Of a stretch of DNA of 64,000 nucleotides, positions 36,392-45,032 are shown piece by piece. Numbering within the stretch: position 1 is the first letter of the stretch; each line of letters begins with the position of its first letter. Origin of the DNA: an uncultured Collinsella sp. (lineage in GTDB: Bacteria; Actinomycetota; Coriobacteriia; Coriobacteriales; Coriobacteriaceae). The position numbers and the translations under genes are program-made. The notes beneath the pieces were generated by a model that was not told the origin of the DNA, searched no databases, and saw only the letters and a list, made by a program, of their open reading frames with translations. The stretch covers positions 1-64,000 of the forward strand of contig UQMW01000005.1 of the NCBI GenBank assembly GCA_900542275.1, in the 5' to 3' direction.

Positions 36392-36453
36392 AGCTCCCTT
36401 CGGGCTTGTTGGAATCGAACGTGTATCCGATTCCAACGTACCCAAAGGGAGCT
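36392..36453 (-). promoter_or_regulatory. Leader hairpin that pairs the ribosome site of the HAD gene
   Basis: 26-nt arms, 22 paired, around a 10-nt loop: AGCTCCCTTTGGG..TTGGAATCG pairs with CGATTCCAA..CCCGAAGGGAGCT. The 3' arm contains the AAGGGAG ribosome site and is followed by TTTTCT and the ATG. It could be a transcript terminator, attenuator or translational switch. Confidence 0.7.
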
Positions 36454-36557
36454 CAAATAAGACTCCGCGGGCGTAAACGTTACAAGGACCTGGCAAATAG
36501 CTCACACATGCCAGAGGTCTCACGGTCGCGGCGTCAGGCGACACGTCACCCCGACGG

Positions 36558-36585
36558 CTAGTCGTTTAAGAACGTCCCCGATGAC
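36558..36585. repeat. Right copy of the 28-bp inverted repeat
   Basis: Reverse-complement match (26 of 28) of 35483-35510, 1,047 bp away. Its end reaches the last base of the adenine deaminase gene, whose stop is part of the repeat region. The pair encloses exactly one gene. Confidence 0.8.
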
Positions 36586-38405
36586 TAGTCGGCGTAGGTG
36601 AAGATCGTGACGTCGAACATGCCCTCGGGGCGGATGCGGAGCGTCGGGATTACCGGCAGGGGCAGGAAAATGATGCCCATGATGGGGTCGAGCGGCGGCT
36701 CGATACCCATGGCGCGCGCCTTGACCATAAAGTCGTCGTGCTGCGCGGCGACATCCTCGGCCGTGCCCTCGCTCATAAGGCCACCGAGCGCCAGCGGAAT
36801 GCGCGCCACGACCTCGCCGTTGCGCACCAGCACGTGGCCGCCCTGGCCCACGGCCTCAACGGCAGCCATCATATCCGCCGCATTGTCGCCCACCACGCAC
36901 ACGTTGTGCGAGTCGTGGCCAATCGTGGAGGCAATGGCGCCACCCGTGATGGTAAAGCCGCGCACCCAGCCGCGACCTATATGCTTGCCAACCAAGCCCA
37001 GACCCGCGGGGCCGTCACCGTCGGCGCCCTCGGCCTGCAGCGACACGCCGCGGCCGTGGCGCTCGATCAGCATAATGCGGCGCAGGCCCTCGGCGCTCTC
37101 GGGGCGAGCCATACCCGTGATAGCCATACCCGGGATGACATCGATAACGGCCTCGCCCGGCTTAAAGGCATAGTCGAACACGTCGAGCGAAAGCTTCGGC
37201 AGCTTAACGGAGGCGCGCAGCTCATCGGCAAGGGCCGCAACCTCGGCCATCTCGGGTGCGATCTCGCCCACAAAGGTGCCGTCCTGCGCCACCAGAGCAC
37301 CGGCGGCATATACTCGATGCGGAGCCGTAGCAAACGTCAGGTCATTGAGCACCAGCAGGTCGGCACGCTTGCCCGGGGCAATCGCACCACGCAGCTCGTG
37401 CGAGTCGCGGCAGCCGTGATCCAGGCCAAACGCCTCGGCCGTGGAGAGGGACGCCATAGAGATAGCGACCACGGGGTCGATACCGGCCTCAATCGCCACG
37501 CGGCAGGCATTGTCGATCATGCCAGTCGCAAGCGCATCGGAAGGGGCGCGGTCGTCAGTCGCAAAGCAGCAGCGGCGGGCGCGCGCGGGGTTCTCCAGCA
37601 GCATCGGCGACAGATTGGCCAGGTCATGGCTGCACGTGCCCTCGCGCAGCATCACGTACATGCCACGAGACAGTTTATCGAGCGCCTCCTCGGGAATCGT
37701 CGACTCGTGATCGGCGATAATGCCCGCCGCGGCATAGGCATTAAGGTCCTTGCCGGCAATGAGCGGTGCATGGCCGTCGACCTGCTTGGACGGCGTCTGG
37801 TTGGCAGCATCGATGCGAGCACAGGTCTCGGGGTCGGCCATAAAGACACCCGGCAGGTTCATCATTTCGCCCAGACCAAAGACATCGCCCGGATGCTCGG
37901 CAAAAAACGCCTGCATGTCAGCGGCGGTAATCACAGCGCCCGCTTGCTCATCGGGCAGCGCGGGCACGCACGAGGGCATCATGTACTTGATGGAAATGGG
38001 CGCGCGGCGACCGTCCTCGATCATAAAGTGCAGGCCGTCCAGGCCCGCCACGTTGGCGATCTCGTGGCTGTCGGCAATGGCGGTGGTAGTACCGCGCGTC
38101 GCCGCCATGCGCGCATACTCGGCGGGGCGGATGTTCGAGGACTCAATGTGCAGATGTCCGTCGATAAAGCCGGGGGCGAGATAGCGACCCTGGCAGTCGA
38201 TAACCTCGGCAGCCTCATAGGTACCGGCGGCATCGTCGCGACCGTCGTAGAGCACGCCGACGATCAGACCGTCCTTGACGGCAACGCTACCGGGCGCCAC
38301 GCGCTGACCGTACACGTCGACAATCTGCGCATTGGTAAACAGCGTGTCGACGGGCACGCGACCCTCAGCGGCCTCGATCACAGACCTCATGACCTCAACG
38401 GACAT
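36585..38405 (-). CDS. ade: Adenine deaminase (Ade family)
   Basis: Converts adenine to hypoxanthine and ammonia. The 606-residue protein is a metal-dependent amidohydrolase: PGFIDGHLHIESS near residue 70 (metal-binding His pair), ADSHEIANVAGLDGL, and AGKDLNAYAAAGIIADHEST in the middle, with the C-terminal half typical of the Ade family (IGHDSHNVCVVGDN). Length is right for this family. The start at 38405 has AAAGGAG 8 nt upstream; a longer frame is rejected. It fits the purine-catabolism theme of the genes at 57-64 kb, although it is 20 kb away. Confidence 0.94.
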   Translation of the reverse strand: MSVEVMRSVIEAAEGRVPVDTLFTNAQIVDVYGQRVAPGSVAVKDGLIVGVLYDGRDDAAGTYEAAEVIDCQGRYLAPGFIDGHLHIESSNIRPAEYARMAATRGTTTAIADSHEIANVAGLDGLHFMIEDGRRAPISIKYMMPSCVPALPDEQAGAVITAADMQAFFAEHPGDVFGLGEMMNLPGVFMADPETCARIDAANQTPSKQVDGHAPLIAGKDLNAYAAAGIIADHESTIPEEALDKLSRGMYVMLREGTCSHDLANLSPMLLENPARARRCCFATDDRAPSDALATGMIDNACRVAIEAGIDPVVAISMASLSTAEAFGLDHGCRDSHELRGAIAPGKRADLLVLNDLTFATAPHRVYAAGALVAQDGTFVGEIAPEMAEVAALADELRASVKLPKLSLDVFDYAFKPGEAVIDVIPGMAITGMARPESAEGLRRIMLIERHGRGVSLQAEGADGDGPAGLGLVGKHIGRGWVRGFTITGGAIASTIGHDSHNVCVVGDNAADMMAAVEAVGQGGHVLVRNGEVVARIPLALGGLMSEGTAEDVAAQHDDFMVKARAMGIEPPLDPIMGIIFLPLPVIPTLRIRPEGMFDVTIFTYAD

Positions 38406-38567
38406 ACATACTCCTTTAACCGTAGAAAACAGCTGCGGAGCGGACAGACCTTCACCGCAGCAAGCCAATAGCCATTGTATGCCCAAAAGAAAGTCCCGCT
38501 AACACCCCTTCCGCTTAACGGCACCGCCAAATGATCCCTCCGTCCCCAAGGGATCGTCGTAACCAAA

Positions 38568-38600
38568 AAGGCCGCAGTCGGGATTCCCGGCTGCGGCCTT
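38568..38600 (-). terminator. Intrinsic terminator after tyrS
   Basis: AAGGCCGCAG and CTGCGGCCTT form a 10-bp stem (extended by CCGGG/TCGGG), followed on the minus strand by TTTTTGG. It is 28 bp past the tyrS stop. The gap 38406-38567 shows nothing else. Confidence 0.9.
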
Positions 38601-38627
38601 ATTGCACTTGTGAGGTCAACTCGCTCG

Positions 38628-39839
38628 TTAGACTAACTTAAAGCCCTTGCGCTTGCCCACGGAGAGGGTGTCGCCCAGCTTGAGGGCGCTCGGGTCGATG
38701 TTGTAGCTCTTGGGAGCCACAGCCTTGCCGTTGATCTTGACGCCGCCGCCGTCGATGTCGCGGCGGGCCTGACCGGCGCTGGCCGAAAGGCCCAGGTCCT
38801 TGAGCAGGCCAGCGAGGTAAATCTGGCCCTCGTCGTTGACGGTCAGCTCAACGTGCTTCTCGGGGAAGTCGGCAAGCTGGCCCTCCTTGAACACACGGTC
38901 GAACTCGGCCTGAGCCTCGTCGCCGGCGCCGGCACCGTGGTAGGTGTCGCACAGGTCGCGGCCTAGAGCGCGCTTGAGCTCGTAGGGGTCGGCGGAGCCA
39001 TCGGCCAGGGCGGCATCGATCTTGTCGACCTCGGCCGGGGCGAGCGAGCTGGCCAGACGATAGTACTTGCCGATCATCTCGTCGGGGATGGACATGGTCT
39101 TGCCGAACATATCCTTGGGAGCGTCGGTCAGGCCGATGTAGTTGCCATAGGACTTGGACATCTTGCGCACGCCGTCGGTGCCCTCGAGCAGCGGCATGGT
39201 AAGCGCAATCTGCGGCTCCATGCCCATCTTCTCCATGAGCTCGCGGCCGGCGAGCAGGTTGAAGAGCTGGTCGGTGCCGCCCATCTCGACGTCGGCCTTG
39301 ATCTGAACGGAGTCGAAGGCCTGCATCACGGGGTACAGAAACTCGTGCAGGGCAATCGGCGTCTGGGACTGGTAGCGCTTGGTAAAGTCGTCGCGCTCAA
39401 GGATGCGGGCGACGGTGAACTTGGAGCACACCTGCAGCAGGCCGGCCAGGTCCATCGAAAGGATCCAGTCGCCGTTGTGCACGATGGTGGTCTTCTCGGG
39501 GTCCAGGATCTTCATGGCCTGGCTCACGTAGGTCTCGGCGTTGGCCTCGATCTGCTCCTGCGAAAGCTGCGGGCGGGTGGAGTTCTTGCCCGAGGGGTCG
39601 CCGATCAGCGCAGTGCCGTTGCCGATGATAAGGGTGACGTTGTGGCCCAGGTCCTGGAACTGACGCATCTTGCGCAGGGGCACGGCATGGCCCAGGTGCA
39701 GGTCGGGGCTGGTGGGATCGACGCCGAGCTTGATGTTGAGGGGCTCGCCCTTCTCAAGCTTCTTGCGAAGGTCGGCCTCGGGGACGATCTGCGCTGCACC
39801 CGAGGTGATGATACGCATTTGCTCGTCAACAGACAGCAT
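38628..39839 (-). CDS. tyrS: Tyrosyl-tRNA synthetase
   Basis: Charges tRNA-Tyr. The 403-residue class I synthetase has the HLGH form of the HIGH motif (about residue 48, DPTSPDLHLGHAVPL), GGTDQLFNLLAGREL in the middle and the KMSKSYGNYIGL loop near 230, followed by an alpha domain and a C-terminal S4 RNA-binding domain (about 345-403, ASAGQARRDIDGGGVKING). The arrangement fits the TyrZ-type subfamily of about 400 residues. AAGGAGG precedes the ATG. No T-box leader is visible in the 90 bp upstream. Confidence 0.96.
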   Translation of the reverse strand: MLSVDEQMRIITSGAAQIVPEADLRKKLEKGEPLNIKLGVDPTSPDLHLGHAVPLRKMRQFQDLGHNVTLIIGNGTALIGDPSGKNSTRPQLSQEQIEANAETYVSQAMKILDPEKTTIVHNGDWILSMDLAGLLQVCSKFTVARILERDDFTKRYQSQTPIALHEFLYPVMQAFDSVQIKADVEMGGTDQLFNLLAGRELMEKMGMEPQIALTMPLLEGTDGVRKMSKSYGNYIGLTDAPKDMFGKTMSIPDEMIGKYYRLASSLAPAEVDKIDAALADGSADPYELKRALGRDLCDTYHGAGAGDEAQAEFDRVFKEGQLADFPEKHVELTVNDEGQIYLAGLLKDLGLSASAGQARRDIDGGGVKINGKAVAPKSYNIDPSALKLGDTLSVGKRKGFKLV

Positions 39840-39936
39840 TGGGTATCCTCCTTTTGCTATAGCACCCTCACCGGATACGGCGGTGCTGGAAGTTCATAAA
39901 CCCACTAATAATAACCAAAACAGCGCGACGCGGCAC

Positions 39937-41895
39937 CTACGACAGGAAAATCCTCGTCCTGCCGCACGCGTCGATAACGACCGGCAAACGCGTGCCGTCA
40001 CGTTCGACCAAAAAGCGCGCCTGCTGACGGCGCGAGCAGTCACGGCAACGGACCTGCCCCGTTGCATCCGTGGCGCAGGCGCCCTCGGCAGTCAGCAAGC
40101 AGTGCTCGCACACCATGAGCTCAGGACGGTCGGCATCGACAGGCCCCAAGACACCGGGGCAAGCGGCAAGCTCGGCAACACGCTCCGCATCATTGCCGAG
40201 CAACTCGGCCGACAAGCACACCCGCCCCGCACCGAGTCCGCGCAGCCAGGTAAGCGTGGCCCGATTGGCACAGAACACCGGCGCCGCCACGTCAAACGTT
40301 GTGCCCAGCTCGCGGGCCATCGCCACTTGTCCCAGATTGCGGCAGACGACGCGCCCGGCACGCTGCATAAGCGCCCGAGTCCGCTCGGCGTCGCCCGCGC
40401 GGCACACTTCGTCGAGCACCACCGTTGTATCGGACAGATCTCGCTCATCGCGCGGACCCACATCCATCAGCTGCCAAGCAAAAACCATGCGAGCGGGAGC
40501 CGTGCACTCCACCAACTCCGTCGACGCACCGCCATCCACCGCAACGTCCTCAAAGGGCAGTACCTCAACGGCACGTGCAACGGGCGCAATCGCATCTGCC
40601 TCGGCCCGCATGCGCTCCAACACCGTTGCCGTTTGCCCCAGCACGCCGGCACTGCGAATCAGGTACACCTCGCAGCCCGCGTCCACCTTACGCTTGCAAT
40701 GCACGACGACGCGCTTCCCCGCTGCGGCATCCACCGGGCAGGGCACCTGCGGCCAGCGCTTGGGCACATCGGGACGCGCGTCGGCACCCGGGTAAAATCG
40801 GATTTCGAGCGTATCGCCCGCCGCCACGGCGGCATCAAGCTCAACCGTCACCTCTTCGTGACCCACCGCCACCAAGTGGCCCACGCGCACGCCCTGGTTG
40901 ATCGCGCGCTCAAAGCTCATGAGCTCGGCACCCGAACGACCCCGCAGGTAAGCATCGGTAAACCCACGGTTAAACGACCTTCCCAGCTCGCGTTCAAGCT
41001 CTTCCACGGTACCGGGGTCCCACGCGCCGTCGCACAGCATATCGAGTGCCCGACGCCACACCCTCACCACGTTGAATACGTAATCGGGATTCTTCATGCG
41101 TCCCTCGATCTTGAGCGATGCCACGCCGGTGGCAACAAGCTCGGGCAGGTGCGCGATACCCAGATAGTCACGCGGACAAAGCAGGCGGTCTCCCTCGACG
41201 GCAACAACACTCTGCCCCGCCTCGTCCATTAGGTCGTACGCCAGACGGCACGGCTGCGTGCAGTCGCCGCGCATCGCCGAGCGCCCACGCCGCAAGGCCG
41301 AGAACTCGCACGCCCCCGAATAGCCGATGCAAATCGCACCGTGGCAGAATACCTCGATGGGCACGCCCGTGGCACATAGCGCCGCAATCTCGTCGACCGT
41401 CAGCTCGCGTGCCGTCGTCACGCGCTCGACCCCCAGCTCATCGGCGGCAAGCTGCACGGCGCCTTCGCTATGAACGCCCGCCTGCGTAGACAGGTGAATC
41501 TCGACCCCGGGAATCGCCGCGCTCAGCGCGCGGGCCAACCCGGCATCGGCCACAATCAGAGCATCGGCGCCCAGCTCCAGTGCATGAGCTCCCAACGCCA
41601 CCGCGTCGGACAACTCATCGTCAAACACGAACACGTTGAGCGTTACGTACACACGCACGCCATGGGCATGCGCCACGGCGCAGCCGCGCGCAAACTCATC
41701 ATCCGTAAAGCCATGGGCGCTCACACGGGCGTTAAAGCCGCCCAACCCCGCATAGATGGCATCGGCACCCGCGGCGATGGCCGCAAGCATCTGGTCGAGC
41801 CCGCCCGCCGGCGCCAGCAGCTCGGGTAGCGCCGCACCGGCAGCATCCAATCCAGTCTCGTATTGTCCGCTCGGCCCCATCGTCCGAATCGCCAT
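39937..41895 (-). CDS. Peptidase U32-family protein, likely tRNA/rRNA hydroxylation
   Basis: A 652-residue member of the U32 family, whose E. coli members TrhP and RlhA take part in RNA hydroxylation with prephenate-derived chemistry rather than proteolysis. The N-terminal part has LLAPAGGLDQMLAAIAAGAD and VYVTLNVFVFDDE; the family Cys cluster is in CHGAICIGYSGACEFS and GDCTQPCRLAY (about 180-225), then SLKIEGRMKNPDYV. The C-terminal 300 residues carry a further domain seen in long U32 proteins. The start at 41895 has TAAGGAG 8 nt upstream. It is divergent from the PBP gene; the 162 bp between them should hold both promoters. Confidence 0.88.
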   Translation of the reverse strand: MAIRTMGPSGQYETGLDAAGAALPELLAPAGGLDQMLAAIAAGADAIYAGLGGFNARVSAHGFTDDEFARGCAVAHAHGVRVYVTLNVFVFDDELSDAVALGAHALELGADALIVADAGLARALSAAIPGVEIHLSTQAGVHSEGAVQLAADELGVERVTTARELTVDEIAALCATGVPIEVFCHGAICIGYSGACEFSALRRGRSAMRGDCTQPCRLAYDLMDEAGQSVVAVEGDRLLCPRDYLGIAHLPELVATGVASLKIEGRMKNPDYVFNVVRVWRRALDMLCDGAWDPGTVEELERELGRSFNRGFTDAYLRGRSGAELMSFERAINQGVRVGHLVAVGHEEVTVELDAAVAAGDTLEIRFYPGADARPDVPKRWPQVPCPVDAAAGKRVVVHCKRKVDAGCEVYLIRSAGVLGQTATVLERMRAEADAIAPVARAVEVLPFEDVAVDGGASTELVECTAPARMVFAWQLMDVGPRDERDLSDTTVVLDEVCRAGDAERTRALMQRAGRVVCRNLGQVAMARELGTTFDVAAPVFCANRATLTWLRGLGAGRVCLSAELLGNDAERVAELAACPGVLGPVDADRPELMVCEHCLLTAEGACATDATGQVRCRDCSRRQQARFLVERDGTRLPVVIDACGRTRIFLS

Positions 41896-42057
41896 CGACA
41901 AACTCCTTACCAAGGTATGCATTCACTCTGAAAAATGCCGTCTTCCAGCATACACGAGGCCTCGCGCGCCCCGTTTGGTTTATCGTGTAATAACTTATGT
42001 CCATCCTGCCCCGACGGCACATCCGCCGTCCGGCACGACATACCTGGAGGTCAATAT

Positions 42058-44274
42058 ATGGGTCCTCGCCAACGACAGGGACGCAGCCGTTCAAAGACGC
42101 ATGCTCTGCCCATAATCCTGCTCTCGTTTTTGGGCTTTCTGCTGATTGCGGGCGTGGCATTTGGCATCGGCATGGTCGGCAACGTCAACCGCTGGCTGTC
42201 CGATCTGCCCGACTACACCGACGCCAACGCGTATCTGGTGAGCGAGCCCACCGAGATCGTCGACTGCAACGGCAACAAGATCGCGAGCTTCTACACGCAA
42301 AACCGCAAGTCTATCACCAAGGACGAGGTCTCCCCCTACGTGCTGCAAGGCACCGTTGACGTCGAGGACGAGCGCTTCTACGAGCACGGCGGTATCGACC
42401 TGTGGGGTATCGCGCGTGCTGCGGTGGCAACCCTCGGCGGCGGACACGAAGGCGCCTCGACGATCACCCAGCAGCTTGTGCGCAACACCATCCTGCAGGA
42501 GGAGCAGTTCGACTCGACCATCGAGCGTAAGGTGCGCGAGGCCTACATCGCCATCAAGATGGAGGACATGTACTCCAAAGACGAGATCCTCATGATGTAC
42601 CTCAACACCATCTATTACGGCCACGGCGCCTACGGTATCGAGGCCGCCGCCGAGACCTATCTGTCCAAGAGCGCCGCCGACCTCACCCTGAGCGAGGCCG
42701 CGCTGTTGATCGGCCTTCCCAACTCGCCCTCGCAGTACGACCCCACGGTCAACCCCGACCTGGCGCTGTCCCGTCGCAACAAGGTCCTCGACAACATGTT
42801 GCGCCTGGGCCACATCACCCAGGAGGAGCACGATGCCGCACAGGCCGAACCCATCACCCTCAATGTGACCGAAATCTCGGGCAGCGGCGTCGACGTATAC
42901 TCGCAGCCCTACTTTGTCTCCTACGTCAAGCAGCTGCTGGAGCAGGAGTTCTCGACCGACGTGCTCTTTAAGGGCGGCCTAACCGTCAAGACCACCATCG
43001 ACCCCACGATGCAGCAGGTGGCAGAGAATGCCGTCCGCGAGCAGCTCGACACGCTCTCGCTTGACGGCCTGGACATGGGCATGGTCGTCGTCGACCCCAA
43101 GACCGGCTACATCAAGTGCATGGTGGGCGGCTACGACTACAACGCCGACGAGAACCACGTAAACCATGCCACGGCCAAGCGTCCCGTCGGCTCCACCTTT
43201 AAGGCCTTTACGCTGGCAACTGCCATCCAAAACGGCATGAACCCCAACGTCACCCTCAACTGCAACTCGCCGCTCAAGGCCAAGGGCACCACGACCGAGG
43301 TCCAAAATTACGCCAACCAGAGCTACGGCAACATCACGCTTAAGCAGGCGACGGCATACTCCTCCAACACCGGCTACATCCAGGTGGCGGAAGCCGTCGG
43401 CAACAGCAAGATCATCTCGCTCGTCAAAAAGCTCGGCATCGACCCCGCCCAGGACAACATCGAGGACGTTCCCGTCATGACGCTCGGCACCGGCTCGATC
43501 TCGCCACTCGAGATGGCCGCCGCCTACGCGACGTTTGCCAACGGCGGCTACTATCGCCAGCCGATCGCCATCACCGAGATTGATTCTCGTACCGGTTCGG
43601 TGCTGTACCAGCACACCGACAATCCCTCACAGGTGCTTACCGAGGGCGAGGCCGCCGCGGTCACCGATGTTCTGTCCGGCGTCATGAAGGGCAGCGGTAC
43701 GGGTGCTGCCGGCGCCTTGAGTGTCAACCAGCCCTATGCCGGCAAGACGGGCACCACCGACAACACCACCAACCTTTGGTTCTGCGGCTATACCCCGCAG
43801 CTGGCGTGCGCCCTGTGGACCGGCTATTCCGCGGGCGAGATCCCCATCCAAAAGTACGGCACGGACCTGCTGGGCGACAGCACCAACCTGCCTGTCTTTA
43901 AGCGGTTTATGAACACCGTTCTGACCGGTACCGAGCGCGAGGAGTTTGCGACCGGAACGGCGCCCACCTACAAGAACAACAGCGTCTGGAAGTTCTACGG
44001 CACCAACAACACCAAGAAGACGGAGAACGACGACAAGGACGAGAACGAGGACGAAGAGGAAACCACCACGACGACTACCACGACGACCACGACCACCGAG
44101 ACCACGGGCGGCGACACCACCGGCGGCACCGGTACGACCGGTGGCTCGACGGGCGGCTCCACTGGTGGTTCGACCGGCGGCGATGGCGGCACGCCTACGC
44201 CTACGCCTACGCCTACGCCTACGCCTACGCCCACTCCCGACCCCTCACCCACGCCTGACGATACGGTCGGCTAG
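42058..44274 (+). CDS. Class A penicillin-binding protein
   Basis: Bifunctional cell-wall enzyme. The 738-residue protein has a short basic cytoplasmic N-terminus, one TM (about 20-40), a glycosyltransferase 51 domain (about 75-250, EDERFYEHGG with catalytic Glu and GASTITQQLVRN) and a transpeptidase domain (about 320-620) with RPVGSTFKAFT (Ser-x-x-Lys), SSNTGY and KTGTTDN. The C-terminal 75 residues are low complexity: an acidic Lys/Asp/Glu part, a run of Thr, GGSTGG repeats and seven Thr-Pro pairs. This tail is encoded by a 6-bp tandem DNA repeat, and so may vary in length between strains. GGAGG precedes the ATG at 42058. Confidence 0.93.
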   Translation: MGPRQRQGRSRSKTHALPIILLSFLGFLLIAGVAFGIGMVGNVNRWLSDLPDYTDANAYLVSEPTEIVDCNGNKIASFYTQNRKSITKDEVSPYVLQGTVDVEDERFYEHGGIDLWGIARAAVATLGGGHEGASTITQQLVRNTILQEEQFDSTIERKVREAYIAIKMEDMYSKDEILMMYLNTIYYGHGAYGIEAAAETYLSKSAADLTLSEAALLIGLPNSPSQYDPTVNPDLALSRRNKVLDNMLRLGHITQEEHDAAQAEPITLNVTEISGSGVDVYSQPYFVSYVKQLLEQEFSTDVLFKGGLTVKTTIDPTMQQVAENAVREQLDTLSLDGLDMGMVVVDPKTGYIKCMVGGYDYNADENHVNHATAKRPVGSTFKAFTLATAIQNGMNPNVTLNCNSPLKAKGTTTEVQNYANQSYGNITLKQATAYSSNTGYIQVAEAVGNSKIISLVKKLGIDPAQDNIEDVPVMTLGTGSISPLEMAAAYATFANGGYYRQPIAITEIDSRTGSVLYQHTDNPSQVLTEGEAAAVTDVLSGVMKGSGTGAAGALSVNQPYAGKTGTTDNTTNLWFCGYTPQLACALWTGYSAGEIPIQKYGTDLLGDSTNLPVFKRFMNTVLTGTEREEFATGTAPTYKNNSVWKFYGTNNTKKTENDDKDENEDEEETTTTTTTTTTTTETTGGDTTGGTGTTGGSTGGSTGGSTGGDGGTPTPTPTPTPTPTPTPDPSPTPDDTVG
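44191..44232 (+). repeat. 6-bp tandem repeat encoding Thr-Pro run
   Basis: The unit ACGCCT is repeated about seven times inside the PBP gene. Because the unit is a multiple of three, copy-number change would keep the frame and only alter tail length. Confidence 0.92.
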
Positions 44275-44296
44275 AAATCATCCGGCCATAAGCAAC

Positions 44297-44340
44297 AAGG
44301 CCCCCGAGCAGCCTATTGAACTGCTCGGGGGCCTTTTAGT
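44297..44340 (+). terminator. Intrinsic terminator after the PBP gene
   Basis: A perfect 15-bp stem (AAGGCCCCCGAGCAG and its complement) with a 9-nt loop is followed by TTTTAGTTT on the plus strand. It is 23 bp after the PBP stop. Confidence 0.95.
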
Positions 44341-44378
44341 TTGAAGCGACCTGATGGGCGGTCTTTATACCGGCAGAC

Positions 44379-44413
44379 AAAAAAGGGGGTACCGACCAAC
44401 GTCGATACCCCTT
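44379..44413 (-). terminator. Intrinsic terminator after argR
   Basis: On the minus strand GGGGTATCGAC and GTCGGTACCCC pair (one mismatch) around GTTG, followed by CTTTTTTGT. It is about 50 bp beyond the argR stop. Confidence 0.85.
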
Positions 44414-44462
44414 ACAAGCCGCTATGTCAGCGCACGCAGTGCCGAGCGCACGACCCGCACGC

Positions 44463-44900
44463 CTACTTGCGAGAATTGCTCAGCTTATTGATCAGCGCCT
44501 CAAGACGCTCGCCGTCCTCGGCCGTCTGGGCAATAACCAAAATCGTATCGTTGCCGGCAAGCGAGCCAAGCACATCGGGCAGCTCTGCCGCATCAACAGC
44601 GGCGGCGATGCCGGAAGCCGTGCCAGGCTGAGCCTTGATCATAACCAGATTATCGGTGCGCAGAACGCCCGTTACGAGCTCGGAAACCATACGCTGCAGG
44701 TGCAGGTCCTCTGCCAGAACATAGATGCCCTCAGGGAGCTTACGCAGCCCCATATCGGCAATATCGCGAGAGACAGTCGCCTGCGTGCAATCAAAGCCCA
44801 TAGCTCGGAGCTCATCGACCAGCACGCGCTGCGTGCGGACGTCCTTATTGCGCACAATATCTCTAATGGCATCCTGGCGCCCATTGCGTTTTTTAGCCAT
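44463..44900 (-). CDS. argR: Arginine repressor ArgR
   Basis: Arginine-dependent regulator of arginine synthesis and breakdown. The 145-residue protein has the N-terminal winged helix (about 5-70, RQDAIRDIV..TQATVSRDIADMGLRKL) and the C-terminal hexamerisation/arginine-binding domain with LRTDNLVMIKAQPGTASGIA and the NDTILVIAQT segment, both typical. The start at 44900 has GAGAGGG 6 nt upstream. The upstream gap carries a striking 38-bp palindrome. No arg biosynthesis genes are in the window. An autoregulatory ARG box may lie in the AT-rich stretch at 44941-44970 (TGAATA..TATTTGAA), unproven. Confidence 0.94.
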   Translation of the reverse strand: MAKKRNGRQDAIRDIVRNKDVRTQRVLVDELRAMGFDCTQATVSRDIADMGLRKLPEGIYVLAEDLHLQRMVSELVTGVLRTDNLVMIKAQPGTASGIAAAVDAAELPDVLGSLAGNDTILVIAQTAEDGERLEALINKLSNSRK

Positions 44901-44988
44901 ACAAACCCTCTCTCCAAAAGATGGCGGAGACAATCAATCAGTGATTGAATAGTTTAACGCTATTTGAAGGCTTTTGTGTATAAGAACG

Positions 44989-45026
44989 CATTTCGAAACA
45001 ATTCTATGCAAATTTGTTTCGAAATG
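44989..45026. promoter_or_regulatory. 38-bp palindrome upstream of argR, candidate operator
   Basis: Perfect 13-bp arms CATTTCGAAACAA and TTGTTTCGAAATG with a 12-bp AT-rich centre, in a locally AT-rich gap of a GC-rich genome. It is about 90 bp upstream of argR and just after the glycosyltransferase stop (45033). Symmetry and low GC favour a protein-binding site over a terminator. Confidence 0.55.
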
Positions 45027-45032
45027 AGCCGT

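Noticed and set aside
36738..38471. A 577-codon open frame opposite adenine deaminase
   Set aside because: Antisense shadow of a well-supported enzyme; no recognisable domain and skewed composition.
39840..39936. A T-box or other leader before tyrS
   Set aside because: The upstream gap is about 90 bp and shows no specifier or antiterminator pattern.
44191..44232. A separate mobile or CRISPR-type repeat
   Set aside because: It is a 6-bp in-frame tandem repeat encoding the PBP's Thr-Pro tail.
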